A stretch of DNA of 64,000 bases from an uncultured Opitutia bacterium. Its GTDB lineage: Bacteria > Verrucomicrobiota > Verrucomicrobiia > Opitutales > Opitutaceae. The stretch covers positions 62,001 to 126,000 of the forward strand of contig CAIRCN010000006.1 of the NCBI GenBank assembly GCA_903877135.1, given 5' to 3'. The stretch's first letter is position 1, and each line of letters begins with the position of its first letter. Of the stretch, positions 18,416 to 27,301 are shown one piece after another. A program made the translations under genes and the position numbers. Under the pieces are notes generated by a model. That model saw nothing but the letters and a program-made list of their open reading frames with translations, made no database searches and was not told where the DNA came from.

Positions 18416-20563
18416 ATGTCCAACGCGCTCGCCGGCGAGAAATCGCCCTATCTCATCCAGCACGCGGACAATCCCGTCGCCTGGCTGCCGTGGGGCGAGG
18501 CGGCGTTTGCCAAGGCGCGCGCCGAACAGAAGCCGATTTTCCTGAGCATCGGCTACTCGACGTGCCACTGGTGTCACGTCATGGCGCACGAGTCGTTCGA
18601 GGATGCAGTCATCGTGGCGCTCCTGAACGAACATTTCGTTTCGATCAAGGTGGACCGCGAGGAGCGGCCCGATGTGGACAAGGTCTACATGACCTATGTG
18701 CAGGCGCTCACCGGCCACGGGGGCTGGCCGCTCAGCGCTTGGCTCACGCCAGAGCTCAAGCCGTTTTTTGGTGGCACTTATTTTCCGCCGAGGGACCGGC
18801 AGGGACGGGCGGGATTTCCGACGATCCTGCGGGCGATCGCCCGCGGTTGGCGCGAGGAACGCGTCAAGCTCGTGGCCGAAGGAGAGCGCGTGATTAACAT
18901 GCTGCGCGATCACCAGGGCAGTCCACCGTCCATGTCCGGCGAACAGCCCGACCTCGCGGTCGCGGCGGGCGAGGCGTTTGAGAAGGGGTTTGGATATTTT
19001 CGCGAGACGTTTGAAGCCACTCACGGCGGGTTTGGCGGGGCACCGAAGTTTCCCCGGGCGAGCAACCTCTCGTTTCTTTTCCGCTGCGCAGCGCTGCAAG
19101 GCGTCGAGTTGGAGTTGGGTGCGGAGGCTGTGGCGATGGCGTCCGCCACGCTGCGGGCGATGGCGCGCGGCGGCATCCATGACCATGTCGGCGGCGGGTT
19201 TCACCGCTACTCGGTCGATGAGACCTGGTTCGTGCCGCATTTCGAAAAAATGCTCTACGACCAGGCGCAGATCGCTGTGAACTGTCTCGAGGCGAGACAG
19301 GCCACGGGCGATGAGCACTTCGCATGGATGGCGCGCGACATCTTCGACTATGTGCGGCGCGACCTCACCAGTCCGGCCGGCGGCTTTTACACGGCGGAAG
19401 ATGCCGACTCGCTCGTCGCGCACGGCCAGACCGCGCACGCCGAAGGGGCGTTTTATGTCTGGACGGCGGCGGAGCTGCGGGCGGCGCTGGGCGACGATTT
19501 CGCGTTCACGGCGGCGCATTTTGGGGTATCAGAGGAGGGCAACGTCCCGGAGGCGCTCGACCCACAGGGCGAGTTTTCGGGGAAAAACATTCTCGTGCAG
19601 AGGCGGTTGCTTGAGGACACGGCGAAGGAGTTTTCCTTCACGCCCGAGCAGGCCAGCGAACGGTTGCTGGCGGCGTTGGAGCGGCTACGGGTGGCGCGGG
19701 CCGACCGACCGAGGCCGCTGCTCGACGACAAGATAATTACGGCGAACAACGGGCTGATGATCTCGGCGCTGGCACGCGGCGCGCAGGTGCTCTGCGAGTC
19801 GGCCTACCTCGCTGCGGCGGTGCGGGCGGCGGAGTTCGTGGAGCACGAGTTGCACGACCGGGCGCGTGGCGTGCTTTTTCGCTGTTGGCGCGCGGGCCGT
19901 GGGGCGACGGAGGGGTTTGCCGAGGACTATGCTTTTTTCATCCAGGGGCTGCTCGACCTTTACGAGGCATCGTTTGAGCTGCGCTGGTTGCAGTGGGCGG
20001 TAGGGCTGCAGGAGACTTTGGACGCGCGCTTCTGGGACGAGGCGCACGGTGGCTATTTCAATTCACCGGCGGACGACGCCAGCCTCGTGTTACGCCTGAA
20101 GGAGGACTACGATGGCGCGGAACCGGCGCCGGGCAGCGTGGCAGCCATGAACCTCCTCCGCTTAGCTGGAATGTTGCACGACGACGCACTGCGCTCGCGC
20201 GGCCGGGAGACTTGCGAGTCACTGAGTGCCCAGTGGGGCCGGGCGCCGCACGCGCTGCCGCAGCTGCTCTGCGCGCTTGAGCTCGCGCTGGAGTCACCGC
20301 GGCAGGTGATGCTGACCGGCGATCCCCACACGAGAAAATTTCAGGAGCTGGTGGCCGTGTTGCACGAAAAACCAGGCCCGCGACGGCTGTTGCTGGCGAT
20401 CACCAGTGAAGCAGATCGCGCGTGGCTCTGTGCGCGGGTGCCTTGGCTGGCGGAAATGCAGGCGCCGGCCGGCGACGACGCCGTCGCCTACGTCTGCGAA
20501 GACCACGTCTGTCAGGCACCCGTGACAGAACCTGCTGAGCTGCGGGCGATCCTGCGAAGTTGA
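18416..20563 (+). CDS. DUF255 / YyaL-type thioredoxin-fold and alpha-toroid protein
   Basis: The 715-residue protein starts at ATG 18416; a TTG at 18389 would add nine residues without a clear signal. It begins with the family hallmark [20 protein letters not shown] thioredoxin-like domain follows with [14 protein letters not shown] near residue 45, [14 protein letters not shown] and GGTYFPP. The C-terminal part is a long helical region with N-acylglucosamine-epimerase-like toroid motifs ([28 protein letters not shown]). Mammalian SSP411 (SPATA20) belongs to this family; the bacterial role is not established. A redox function is suggested by the CxxC pair. Confidence 0.92.
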   Translation: MSNALAGEKSPYLIQHADNPVAWLPWGEAAFAKARAEQKPIFLSIGYSTCHWCHVMAHESFEDAVIVALLNEHFVSIKVDREERPDVDKVYMTYVQALTGHGGWPLSAWLTPELKPFFGGTYFPPRDRQGRAGFPTILRAIARGWREERVKLVAEGERVINMLRDHQGSPPSMSGEQPDLAVAAGEAFEKGFGYFRETFEATHGGFGGAPKFPRASNLSFLFRCAALQGVELELGAEAVAMASATLRAMARGGIHDHVGGGFHRYSVDETWFVPHFEKMLYDQAQIAVNCLEARQATGDEHFAWMARDIFDYVRRDLTSPAGGFYTAEDADSLVAHGQTAHAEGAFYVWTAAELRAALGDDFAFTAAHFGVSEEGNVPEALDPQGEFSGKNILVQRRLLEDTAKEFSFTPEQASERLLAALERLRVARADRPRPLLDDKIITANNGLMISALARGAQVLCESAYLAAAVRAAEFVEHELHDRARGVLFRCWRAGRGATEGFAEDYAFFIQGLLDLYEASFELRWLQWAVGLQETLDARFWDEAHGGYFNSPADDASLVLRLKEDYDGAEPAPGSVAAMNLLRLAGMLHDDALRSRGRETCESLSAQWGRAPHALPQLLCALELALESPRQVMLTGDPHTRKFQELVAVLHEKPGPRRLLLAITSEADRAWLCARVPWLAEMQAPAGDDAVAYVCEDHVCQAPVTEPAELRAILRS

Positions 20564-20664
20564 CCTGTGCGCACATATTTTAGGTCATTTGGTGCGGATT
20601 CCGGGCGCTATGGCTGCATTCGCCGTTGCCTGCGGGCGGAAAACCGTTTTGTCGTAGTGCATTC

Positions 20665-21258
20665 ATGAAAGTGCTCGCGGTGGATGACGATGCCGTGGCT
20701 CGCGCCGTGTTGCGGCAGGCTTTGCGCCGGCTCGGTCACGAGGTCATAGAGGCCAACGATGGGGAGGCAGCGTGGCACCGGCTACAGACGGAGCCTGCGC
20801 GAGTGATCGTGTGCGATTGGGTGATGCCGGAGCTCGACGGACTCGGGCTGTGCCGCCGCGTCCGCGCCCGGACAGGTGGCGAGTATATTTACTTCATTTT
20901 GCTCACCAGCAGCGACGCAACCGAGGTCAACCAGCGCATGGCCGCCGACGCCGGCGTGGACGACTTCCTGACCAAGCCGCTCAATCTCACCGAGCTATGG
21001 ACACGACTGCGCGTGGCTGAGCGCGTGCTGCACTACACCACGCAAGTCCGTCAGCTCGAGGAGTTGCTGCCCATCTGCTCTTACTGCAAAAAAATCCGCG
21101 ACGACCACAATTACTGGCAGCAGATTGAGGGCTATATCAACGAGCGCACGGGCAGCGAGTTCAGCCATTCGGTCTGTCCCGACTGCTACCAGCGCGTGCT
21201 GGTGCCCGAACTCCTGGCGCTCAAGGCCGCCACTCCCACCGTTGCACGAAAACATTAA
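20665..21258 (+). CDS. Response regulator with C-terminal cysteine-rich output domain
   Basis: This 197-residue protein starts with a complete receiver domain: acidic pair in AVDDDAVAR, phosphoacceptor Asp in VIVCDWVMPELDG (about residue 52), switch Thr in LLTSSD and Lys in LTKPLN. The C-terminal part (about 130-190) holds LLPICSYCKKIRDD and SHSVCPDCY, two CxxC pairs that probably bind zinc. This compact ending is common on stand-alone receivers in many bacteria and has no defined output. No histidine kinase is adjacent. The SlyX-like gene overlaps its end. Confidence 0.9.
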   Translation: MKVLAVDDDAVARAVLRQALRRLGHEVIEANDGEAAWHRLQTEPARVIVCDWVMPELDGLGLCRRVRARTGGEYIYFILLTSSDATEVNQRMAADAGVDDFLTKPLNLTELWTRLRVAERVLHYTTQVRQLEELLPICSYCKKIRDDHNYWQQIEGYINERTGSEFSHSVCPDCYQRVLVPELLALKAATPTVARKH

Positions 21259-21454
21259 ACGCCTCGAAGAGAAGATCGCCTACTTGGAGCGGCACGTCAC
21301 CGAGCAGGACAAGGCGATGCTGGAACTCGCGGACGAACTTGCGCGGTTGCGACGCGAAATGGCGGCGCTGCGCAGCCGGCTCACGCATGGTGTCGGCGGC
21401 GGATCCCTGCTGCCAGACGAACTACCCGGGGATGAGCGCCCGCCGCACTACTGA
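21242..21454 (+). CDS. slyX: SlyX-family small coiled-coil protein
   Basis: The frame gives about 70 residues from a TTG at 21242 that overlaps the response-regulator stop by 17 bases. The sequence IKRLEEKIAYLERHVTEQD and following heptads form the coiled coil typical of SlyX. The PPHY ending is also characteristic. The function of SlyX is unknown. The non-ATG start is inferred from the family N-terminus, because the frame continues upstream in poor-quality sequence inside the previous gene. Confidence 0.75.
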   Translation: MHENIKRLEEKIAYLERHVTEQDKAMLELADELARLRREMAALRSRLTHGVGGGSLLPDELPGDERPPHY

Positions 21455-21504
21455 GCGTCGATGGTGAGCGCGCGCTCCCGACTGGAATCCGGACAAGGAT
21501 CCCC

Positions 21505-22596
21505 ATGACTTCCCGTGAACGCATGTGCGCGGCTCTCACCGGCGGAAAGACTGATCGCGTGCCCTTTTTCCCTTGCATCTTCACCGACCATGCTTGCATC
21601 GCCTTGGGGCGCACTTTTGAGGAAGCCTTGGTAGATCCGCGCTTCGGTGTCCGCTGCATGGTTGAGACGGGTTTTTTCTACGGCTGCGACGCCGTGCGTG
21701 TTCGCGCCACGCCAGAGCGAGCGTGGTTTGAGGAGAAGGAAGTGCGCTCTCACGACGGCCAACTCAAGCAAGTGGACCGGCGGACGGGACAGGTTGACGG
21801 ATATTTCGATATACGGGGTGGCGGCCAGTTGGTGCTGCTGAATCCTCCGTCGCCTGTCACCACGATGGAGCAAATCGAAGCGATTACTTATCCCACGGCG
21901 GAGCAACTGCTGGCCACCGGTTGCCTCGACACGGCGCGCGAGATGACCCACGAGGCGCACCAACGCGGATTGTTCGTTGTTGGCATGGCCGGCGCTCAGA
22001 CCATCAACACATTGGTTGCCCGGGTCGGTGACAGTGAAGAGGCCCTGCTCATGATGGTCACCGATCCGATGTTTGTGCACCGCATGTTCCGGATGGCTAC
22101 AGACGCTTCCATTGAGTTGATCAAGGCTTTCGCGCGGATCGGCGTGGATTGTGTTTACATCGGGGATTCTTACGCGTCCGCCAGTGTCATCTCACCGCAG
22201 ATGTATCGGGAGTTCTGCATTTCCTGCTACCGTCGCGCTGCCGACGCCGCGCACGCCCTCGGCCTGCTGGTCTACAAGCACTGCTGTGGGAACTACAACG
22301 CGTTCCTGCCGTTCATGGCCGACAACCATCTCGACGCCATGGAAGGGCTCGATCCGACCAGTGGTATGAGCGTCGGCCACACTCGCGAGACGATCGGAGA
22401 CCGGCTGTGCCTGATTGGCGGCGTCAGTTGCCTCAGTCTGCTCCGGGCGCGTTCGGACCAAGTTCACGCCGAAGCGATGGGCTGCATCCGGGCTGGCGGC
22501 AAGGATGGGCGGTTCGTCCTCGGTAGCGCATGTGCTGTGCCCCGTTACACTCCGGTCGAGAACATGCGCGCCATGGCCCGGGCCGCGTTGGGTTAA
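21505..22596 (+). CDS. Uroporphyrinogen-decarboxylase-like (MtaA/CmuA-type) methyltransferase
   Basis: This 363-residue protein starts with MTSRERMCAALTGGKTDRVP, a standard URO-D superfamily opening. It contains VYIGDSYASASVISPQMYRE and YKHCCGN. The latter carries the His-x-Cys zinc ligands of corrinoid-dependent methyltransferases, which argues against a heme-biosynthetic HemE. A later Cys-containing segment (GSACAVPRYTPVENM) supplies another possible ligand. Related proteins demethylate methylated amines, alcohols, halides or aromatic ethers onto a corrinoid protein, but no corrinoid-protein gene is adjacent. The substrate is unknown. Confidence 0.88.
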   Translation: MTSRERMCAALTGGKTDRVPFFPCIFTDHACIALGRTFEEALVDPRFGVRCMVETGFFYGCDAVRVRATPERAWFEEKEVRSHDGQLKQVDRRTGQVDGYFDIRGGGQLVLLNPPSPVTTMEQIEAITYPTAEQLLATGCLDTAREMTHEAHQRGLFVVGMAGAQTINTLVARVGDSEEALLMMVTDPMFVHRMFRMATDASIELIKAFARIGVDCVYIGDSYASASVISPQMYREFCISCYRRAADAAHALGLLVYKHCCGNYNAFLPFMADNHLDAMEGLDPTSGMSVGHTRETIGDRLCLIGGVSCLSLLRARSDQVHAEAMGCIRAGGKDGRFVLGSACAVPRYTPVENMRAMARAALG

Positions 22597-23565
22597 CGCA
22601 GACGAAAAAAATGGGGTCAGGGCACTATTACTTGAATTTATGCGCCGCCACCGGCTTAGAAACACGCTCACCGATTTACCGCTGGTTCCCATGCTGAGTT
22701 CTTGGGCGATCCATCTGTTAGTTGCCGTAGTGGAGCGCCTCAACTCTGCTGCAATTTTCACTTTCCATTCCGCACCGAACCAATCATCCGCCGCCTCGTT
22801 CCTCGTTTTTATCGCCTTGGTGAGCAGTTTCTCAAGTTCTTGAGTCCATATTGCTTCCTTCAGATCGTCCACCTCGCTGCCACGGAGTGCATGCGACTGC
22901 AATTCCTCTGCATGATCCTTTGCGACGGATTTTCGCCAAGTCTGACTGCCAAGTGCCCAGCCACGCGACATTGACTCGAACGTCTGTCTCTTTTGTTCGC
23001 CTTGATCGGCAGCCAGCCAAACGAGGTAATCTTGGTAGCGCCGCCAGCCTTCCTCGGTGTCGGTAAGCCCGCCGATCGCATCTAGCCAGTCTGTGCAAGC
23101 GAGAAACGTCGGCCGCTCGCCTTTAAGAAACCGCCGGTAGCTGCTCCAACGAAACTGTGCCAGTTGATCCACGGGCACTATTCTCGCCCTCACCGGATTG
23201 AGATGGATGTAGTTCACTACTTGGGCGAAATGAGGTCCAGGCTCCACGAGAATGGCCTGATACCGTCCTTGAAACAGATGCCCGCGCTCGCCACGGAATC
23301 GATTGAACCGCGTAGCGAACGTGCTCTGCAACCAGTGCATGCCCTCCATCAGGTTCGCCCGAGGCGTCTCAAGTGCGAGGTGATAGTGGTTTCGCATCAG
23401 CGTAAACGCATGCAACTGCCATCCCGACTGTTCGCAGGCCTCGAACAGACACTGCTCAAACGCCTGCGCTGTTACCGCTGATTCGAACACATCGCGCCGA
23501 TAGTTGCCACGATTGATTACATGATAGTGCGCACCTTCAAATTGGATCCGTGGTTTGCGAGCCAT
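22192..23565 (-). CDS. RAYT (TnpA-REP, Y1 HUH) transposase, 3' end run-on into neighbour
   Basis: The N-terminal half is a clear REP-associated tyrosine transposase: MARKPRIQFEGAHYHVINRG, HUH motif in LMRNHYHLALETP, LFQGRYQAILVE, and the catalytic-Tyr helix in VVNYIHLNPVRARIV. The C-terminal helical part with SVFLSRWRRINSS resembles RAYT DNA-binding tails. The reading frame does not stop at the expected place near 22640. It runs about 400 bases antisense through the 3' end of the URO-D-like gene, and that last part is almost certainly not conserved protein. Next to the expected end (22611-22640) lies a stretch, TGGGGTCAGGGCACTATTAC, of the kind often seen beside RAYTs. GC content is lower than the neighbours, consistent with acquisition. 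Confidence 0.8.
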   Translation of the reverse strand: MARKPRIQFEGAHYHVINRGNYRRDVFESAVTAQAFEQCLFEACEQSGWQLHAFTLMRNHYHLALETPRANLMEGMHWLQSTFATRFNRFRGERGHLFQGRYQAILVEPGPHFAQVVNYIHLNPVRARIVPVDQLAQFRWSSYRRFLKGERPTFLACTDWLDAIGGLTDTEEGWRRYQDYLVWLAADQGEQKRQTFESMSRGWALGSQTWRKSVAKDHAEELQSHALRGSEVDDLKEAIWTQELEKLLTKAIKTRNEAADDWFGAEWKVKIAAELRRSTTATNRWIAQELSMGTSGKSVSVFLSRWRRINSSNSALTPFFSSALTQRGPGHGAHVLDRSVTGHSTCATEDEPPILAASPDAAHRFGVNLVRTRPEQTEATDAANQAQPVSDRLASVADAHTTGRIEPFHGVEMVVGHERQERVVVPTAVLVDQQAEGVRGVGSATVAGNAELPIHLR

Positions 23566-23684
23566 GCAACGAAGCTACTTAACGTCTGTATCATTTCAAC
23601 TAAAATGCAAATATTAGATGGCAGACTCCATATCCGAGCGGAGATTTTCGTTTACTTATTGATTCAGCGACTGACGATGTTCCG

Positions 23685-23924
23685 ATGCCAAACTGCAGCA
23701 ATTCTTACTGGTTAAGGGTATTCCGCTGGTTGTTGGCTGCCGCCGGTGCCATGTCTGTGATGTCGGCGGTCGTGAACATCATCGCGGCGGTGCAGTTATT
23801 TGAACCTTCCGACGAAGCAGCGCTGGGAATCAGTCGCCGCGAAGTCATCTGGTGGTATATGCCGGTGCTGGTGGGCGGTCTAGTGATGCTGTATTATAGC
23901 TTTCGCCCACTAAGGCGGAAATGA
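23685..23924 (+). CDS. Small two-helix membrane protein
   Basis: This 79-residue frame has hydrophobic segments at about 15-36 and 55-72 and a basic C-terminus (RPLRRK). The middle contains a short charged loop. It stands alone between the RAYT and the respiratory island. I recognise no family, and gene status rests on membrane-protein character only. Confidence 0.45.
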   Translation: MPNCSNSYWLRVFRWLLAAAGAMSVMSAVVNIIAAVQLFEPSDEAALGISRREVIWWYMPVLVGGLVMLYYSFRPLRRK

Positions 23925-24005
23925 TGCCGCGTGCTAATGGTTACTGCTGACGTTTTTTTGCGGGTTCAGACCTTCTGATGCCATGGGCTGAGAAAGAGAG
24001 GATGG

Positions 24006-24167
24006 ATGAGCGGAAAAGCGGCACGTAAGCCGGCGTTCAGGTTCATCTTCGTCACACTCGTTCTACTGGTGCTGGCTTCAGCATCCCCATACTGTTTCAT
24101 CCCGGGGATCCGGGCTCAAGCCACTCGGACTCGCTTGGTAAAAGGCGGCTCTTTTCCCTCGGAATAG
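24006..24167 (+). CDS. Possible small single-span membrane peptide
   Basis: An ATG at 24006 opens 53 codons ending in TAG. A purine-rich stretch (GAGAGG) lies just upstream. The product has a basic start (SGKAARKP) and one hydrophobic segment (IFVTLVLLVLASA), so it could be a small membrane protein or a signal-like peptide. It converges with the minus-strand operon that ends at 24173. The rest of the 23925-24172 interval shows nothing else. Confidence 0.25.
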   Translation: MSGKAARKPAFRFIFVTLVLLVLASASPYCFIPGIRAQATRTRLVKGGSFPSE

Positions 24168-24172
24168 TGGGT

Positions 24173-24622
24173 TCAGGCGCAGCCGCAGTCGCTGATCGGA
24201 TCCACCAGCTCGCACAGTCGTTCGTAATACGCGTCTTCGGCGAGACCCAGCGCCGCGGCACCAAAGGTCACCGCATCGTCGCCCGAGGCAAACTCCCCGT
24301 AGTTCACGGCCACGAGCTGATAGAGCACGAGGAATGGCACTTCCGGCAGACGAGTCATGAAGAACGGATGGACGAACATCGTGAAACCGTCCTCGGGGTT
24401 CCCGCCCTTCGCCACGGGATGAGCAAACTCGCCGGGCTGTAGCGATTCCGCGTTGAACTCGATCGCACAGGGATAGCGCACGCAGGTGCGATCCTCGAGC
24501 ATGAGCTCCAGTTCGCTCCAACCGAGGTTCGGGCCGTATTTGGCGCGGATTTCCACGCCTTTGGCCGCCACATGGGCGTTCAAGGGAACCCGGACGTCAT
24601 CAGCGGTAAGTTGCTTGGGCAT
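24173..24622 (-). CDS. Unknown 149-residue protein at the end of NrfD module A
   Basis: This soluble protein has no signal peptide. It looks like a compact alpha/beta protein, with paired Leu/Glu-rich strands (GWSELELMLEDRTCVRYPC), a central Pro/Phe-rich piece (FVHPFFMTRLPEVPFL) and a Cys-containing end (DCGCA). I recognise no family. It follows the NrfD/cNMP gene by 42 bases on the same strand and has no counterpart in the paralogous operon at 36.9-39.9 kb. It may therefore be tied to the regulatory feature peculiar to module A. Confidence 0.65.
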   Translation of the reverse strand: MPKQLTADDVRVPLNAHVAAKGVEIRAKYGPNLGWSELELMLEDRTCVRYPCAIEFNAESLQPGEFAHPVAKGGNPEDGFTMFVHPFFMTRLPEVPFLVLYQLVAVNYGEFASGDDAVTFGAAALGLAEDAYYERLCELVDPISDCGCA

Positions 24623-24664
24623 GGCGCGGTGCGTTCCTGACGGAAATCTCCTCCCGGGGACGGA

Positions 24665-26353
24665 TCAGATGGAGCCTTCGTTAGCCCGGGTGAGCCGCCC
24701 TTGGAGAATGGGCACCGTCATGCGCAGGAAAATGGTGTAGCACAGCAGCCCGAAGGCCCAGATGCCGAAACAGACCAGCGTCTCGTTGAGCGAGGGCGTG
24801 TATTCGATGATCGCGCCGAGTGGCGTGGGAATGAAACCGGGGATGACGAGGCCCATGCCCTTCTCGATCCAGATGCCGACGATGGCGAGAACGCAGGCGA
24901 GGTTGAGCCACTTCAGGCTGCGGCTGAGCGGGAGCAAGAGCAGCACCATGGCGACGATGTTGAGTGCGATGGCGCTCCAGATCCACGGCACGAGCGCGTG
25001 GTGGCCGTGCAGGCCGATAAAGAGGTATTTCGATGACGCGACGTGGAGGTTGCCGGAGTAGAATTCCTTGAACACCTCGTTCGCGAGCAGGAAGACGTTG
25101 ATGATCATCGAAACCTGAACGATGCCGCGCAGCGTGAGCAGGGCGTGGTCGGTGATCATGAGCCGCTCGGCCATGCGCGAACGGACGATCTGGTTCATCT
25201 CGCGGGTCTCCATCAGCACGCGCAGTGAATCGGCGTGCAGGCGCAGGATGAGCGAGTTTTCCTCGGCAATGGCGGTGGCCATGCGGGGCGAGCCGTGCAG
25301 CGCGGAAACTTCGCCGAACTGATCGCCGGGATTGGCGGTCCGGGTGATTCGCGCGCGATCGCCCTCGGCGCGTTTCACCACTACGCGGCCCTTCAGCACG
25401 AAAAAAGCATACGACGAATCGGTGCCCTGACGGAGCAGCACCTCGCCGGCAGACACTTCCACCACCGAGGCTGTGGCGAGCGCGCGCTGGCGGTCGGCGG
25501 AAGGGACCAAGGAGAGTTCCGGCAACCGGAGACTGAGTTGTTCGAGATCCTGGAGCGTTGCCGGTCGGCCCGGCCGGGCGCCGGCATCTGCGCCCTTGTC
25601 CAGTTCGGTCGCGGAACCGGAGGCGGTCACGCGGCGGACCACCTGAAGCGCGAGGATGATGAGCGCGGGACCGGCGGTGAAGGCGGAGGCGAGGAAGCGC
25701 GGCCCGACGATGGCGGAGTTCCAGAACGGCCGGCCGCCGAGGCCGACGTAGAGAAAGGCGGTGACGGTGTGAATCGAGACGGCCCACACGATGGCGATGA
25801 ACACGAAGGGAATGTAGAACCACTTGCTGGGCTTGATACCGCGGTAGCGGCAGTAAATCAGGTAGCCGCAGATGTGGACGTTGAGCAGCAGGTAGCCATT
25901 GAGCACAAGCACGTCCCAGCTCAGCATCGACGCCGGGAAGTTGAACTGGCCGATGCCCGGAATCAGATGCCAGAAGCGGTCTGGCCGGCCGAGATCGACC
26001 GTCACGAACATCAGGCACATGATGATAGCGGCGACGGCGAGCAGTTCGCCGAAGATCACCAGATCGTGCATCTCCTCGTTGTCGTAGATGTAAACGGGTA
26101 TGACCATCATGACGGCGGCGGCAGCCACGCCGACGAGGAAGGTGAAGTTGGCGATATAGACGCCCCACGAGACCTCGTCGCTCATGCCGGTGACGATCAG
26201 GCCGTGGGAAAACTGTTTGGCGTAGGCGTTGAGCCCGAACAGGGCCACGACCGTCAGCACGCCCATCCAGGTGTAGTAGCGCCAGTCTCCGACGAAGGCG
26301 ACTCGGGTGCAACGCCGGACGAAGACGAGGTAGTTGCGGGCGGCAGTGATCAT
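24665..26353 (-). CDS. NrfD/PsrC-family quinone-interacting membrane subunit with inserted cyclic-nucleotide-binding domain
   Basis: This 562-residue protein has about five membrane helices before residue 245 and about four after residue 403, with NrfD-like features in both parts (DLGRPDRFWHL near 120; INVFLLANEVFKEFY near 418). The two halves are split by a full cNMP-binding domain at about 278-395. Its phosphate-binding cassette is intact: FGEVSALHGSPRMATA, with Glu348 and Arg357 in the positions that hold the cyclic phosphate. NrfD proteins oxidise or reduce quinone and pass electrons to a periplasmic ferredoxin, here the gene upstream, which overlaps by four bases (ATGA). The insert lies after a positive RR pair and should face the cytoplasm. 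A normal NrfD is 300-420 residues. The fusion is visible directly; cAMP or c-di-nucleotide gating of electron flow is inference. Confidence 0.92.
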   Translation of the reverse strand: MITAARNYLVFVRRCTRVAFVGDWRYYTWMGVLTVVALFGLNAYAKQFSHGLIVTGMSDEVSWGVYIANFTFLVGVAAAAVMMVIPVYIYDNEEMHDLVIFGELLAVAAIIMCLMFVTVDLGRPDRFWHLIPGIGQFNFPASMLSWDVLVLNGYLLLNVHICGYLIYCRYRGIKPSKWFYIPFVFIAIVWAVSIHTVTAFLYVGLGGRPFWNSAIVGPRFLASAFTAGPALIILALQVVRRVTASGSATELDKGADAGARPGRPATLQDLEQLSLRLPELSLVPSADRQRALATASVVEVSAGEVLLRQGTDSSYAFFVLKGRVVVKRAEGDRARITRTANPGDQFGEVSALHGSPRMATAIAEENSLILRLHADSLRVLMETREMNQIVRSRMAERLMITDHALLTLRGIVQVSMIINVFLLANEVFKEFYSGNLHVASSKYLFIGLHGHHALVPWIWSAIALNIVAMVLLLLPLSRSLKWLNLACVLAIVGIWIEKGMGLVIPGFIPTPLGAIIEYTPSLNETLVCFGIWAFGLLCYTIFLRMTVPILQGRLTRANEGSI

Positions 26354-27300
26354 ACGTCGAAGTAGTAGTAGAAGCGCGGATTGGTCCCGACGTCCTCCTT
26401 GAGCTGCATGAAGACGCGCTTGGTGCGCAGAATCTGGGAAATCTCGCTATTGGGGTCGAGGACGTTGCCGAACTTGCGCGAACCTGTCGGGCAGACCTCA
26501 AGGCAGGCCGGGTAGCGGCCAGCGCGGGTGCGTTGAATGCAGAAATGGCATTTCTCCATCACGCCCTTCTTGCGCGGACGGTTGCCGAGGTAGGCCATCT
26601 CCGGATTGAGCCGGTCCGCGGGAATGGAGGGTTTAGTGAAGTTGAACCGGCGCGCCCAGTAGGGGCAGGCGGCCTCGCAATAGCGGCAGCCGATACACCA
26701 GTCATAGTCGATCACGGTGATGCCGTCAGTCTCCTGCCAGGTGGCGTGCACGGGGCAGACCTTCACGCAGGGCGGATTGTGGCATTGCTGGCACTGTACC
26801 GGCATGGTGAAGAAACCCTTCTCCGGAACCTGGTCTGGTGCGTAGTTGTGGTCGCTTTTCTCCAGATCGAAGGTGCCATGCGGCAGCTTCAGCACCCGGA
26901 TGTATTGAATCTCAGGGTTGCGTGACTGGTTGTTCTCGGCGACACAGGCATGCACGCATTTGCGGCAGCCGATACAGCGGGAGAGATTCAGCGCATAGGC
27001 AAACTCGACGCCGTCCAGCGGCTTCAGGTCGCGCACATGGGGGCGCACGCCGTATTGTTTTTCCACCTCGCGCTCGATGCGCTGCAGGACCTTCGCCATG
27101 TCCGCGGGCGTGAGTTCCTTATAGTATTTCTGCATGAATTGCTCGGCGGAGGGAATATCCTCCATCTCGAACAGCGGTTTGAGGCTGGCGGCGACCGCCG
27201 CCAGACCGGTGGCCAGCACGGCGGAGGTGCGCAGAAAGCTACGCCTGGTTGTGCCCGCATCGGGTGCCGCTTGCGGGTCGTGTGGTGCGGACAATGACAT
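26350..27300 (-). CDS. Tat-exported polyferredoxin electron-transfer subunit (module A)
   Basis: The 316-residue protein begins with a Tat signal (TTRRSFLRTSAVLATGLAA). An unusual spacer of about 70 residues follows before the Fe-S domain. Four cysteine clusters are present: CIGCRKCVHAC, CQQCHNPPCVKVC, CIGCRYCEAAC and CHFCIQRTRAGRYPAC with CPTG. This fits four 4Fe-4S clusters as in DsrO, HybA, PsrB and NrfC. It should sit in the periplasm between the NrfD subunit and the cytochromes encoded upstream. No molybdopterin catalytic subunit is encoded nearby, so the partner must be a cytochrome or an enzyme elsewhere. Confidence 0.93.
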   Translation of the reverse strand: MSLSAPHDPQAAPDAGTTRRSFLRTSAVLATGLAAVAASLKPLFEMEDIPSAEQFMQKYYKELTPADMAKVLQRIEREVEKQYGVRPHVRDLKPLDGVEFAYALNLSRCIGCRKCVHACVAENNQSRNPEIQYIRVLKLPHGTFDLEKSDHNYAPDQVPEKGFFTMPVQCQQCHNPPCVKVCPVHATWQETDGITVIDYDWCIGCRYCEAACPYWARRFNFTKPSIPADRLNPEMAYLGNRPRKKGVMEKCHFCIQRTRAGRYPACLEVCPTGSRKFGNVLDPNSEISQILRTKRVFMQLKEDVGTNPRFYYYFDV

Positions 27301-27301
27301 G

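Noticed and set aside
20564-20664. GTGCGCACATATTTTAGG near 20568 as a fourth copy of the respiratory promoter box
   Set aside because: Only a few bases match and the -35/-10 spacing of the other three copies is absent.
24681-26501. A 606-codon open frame in another phase over the NrfD/cNMP gene
   Set aside because: It is Arg/His/Pro-rich shadow sequence typical of high-GC genes and has no recognisable domain.
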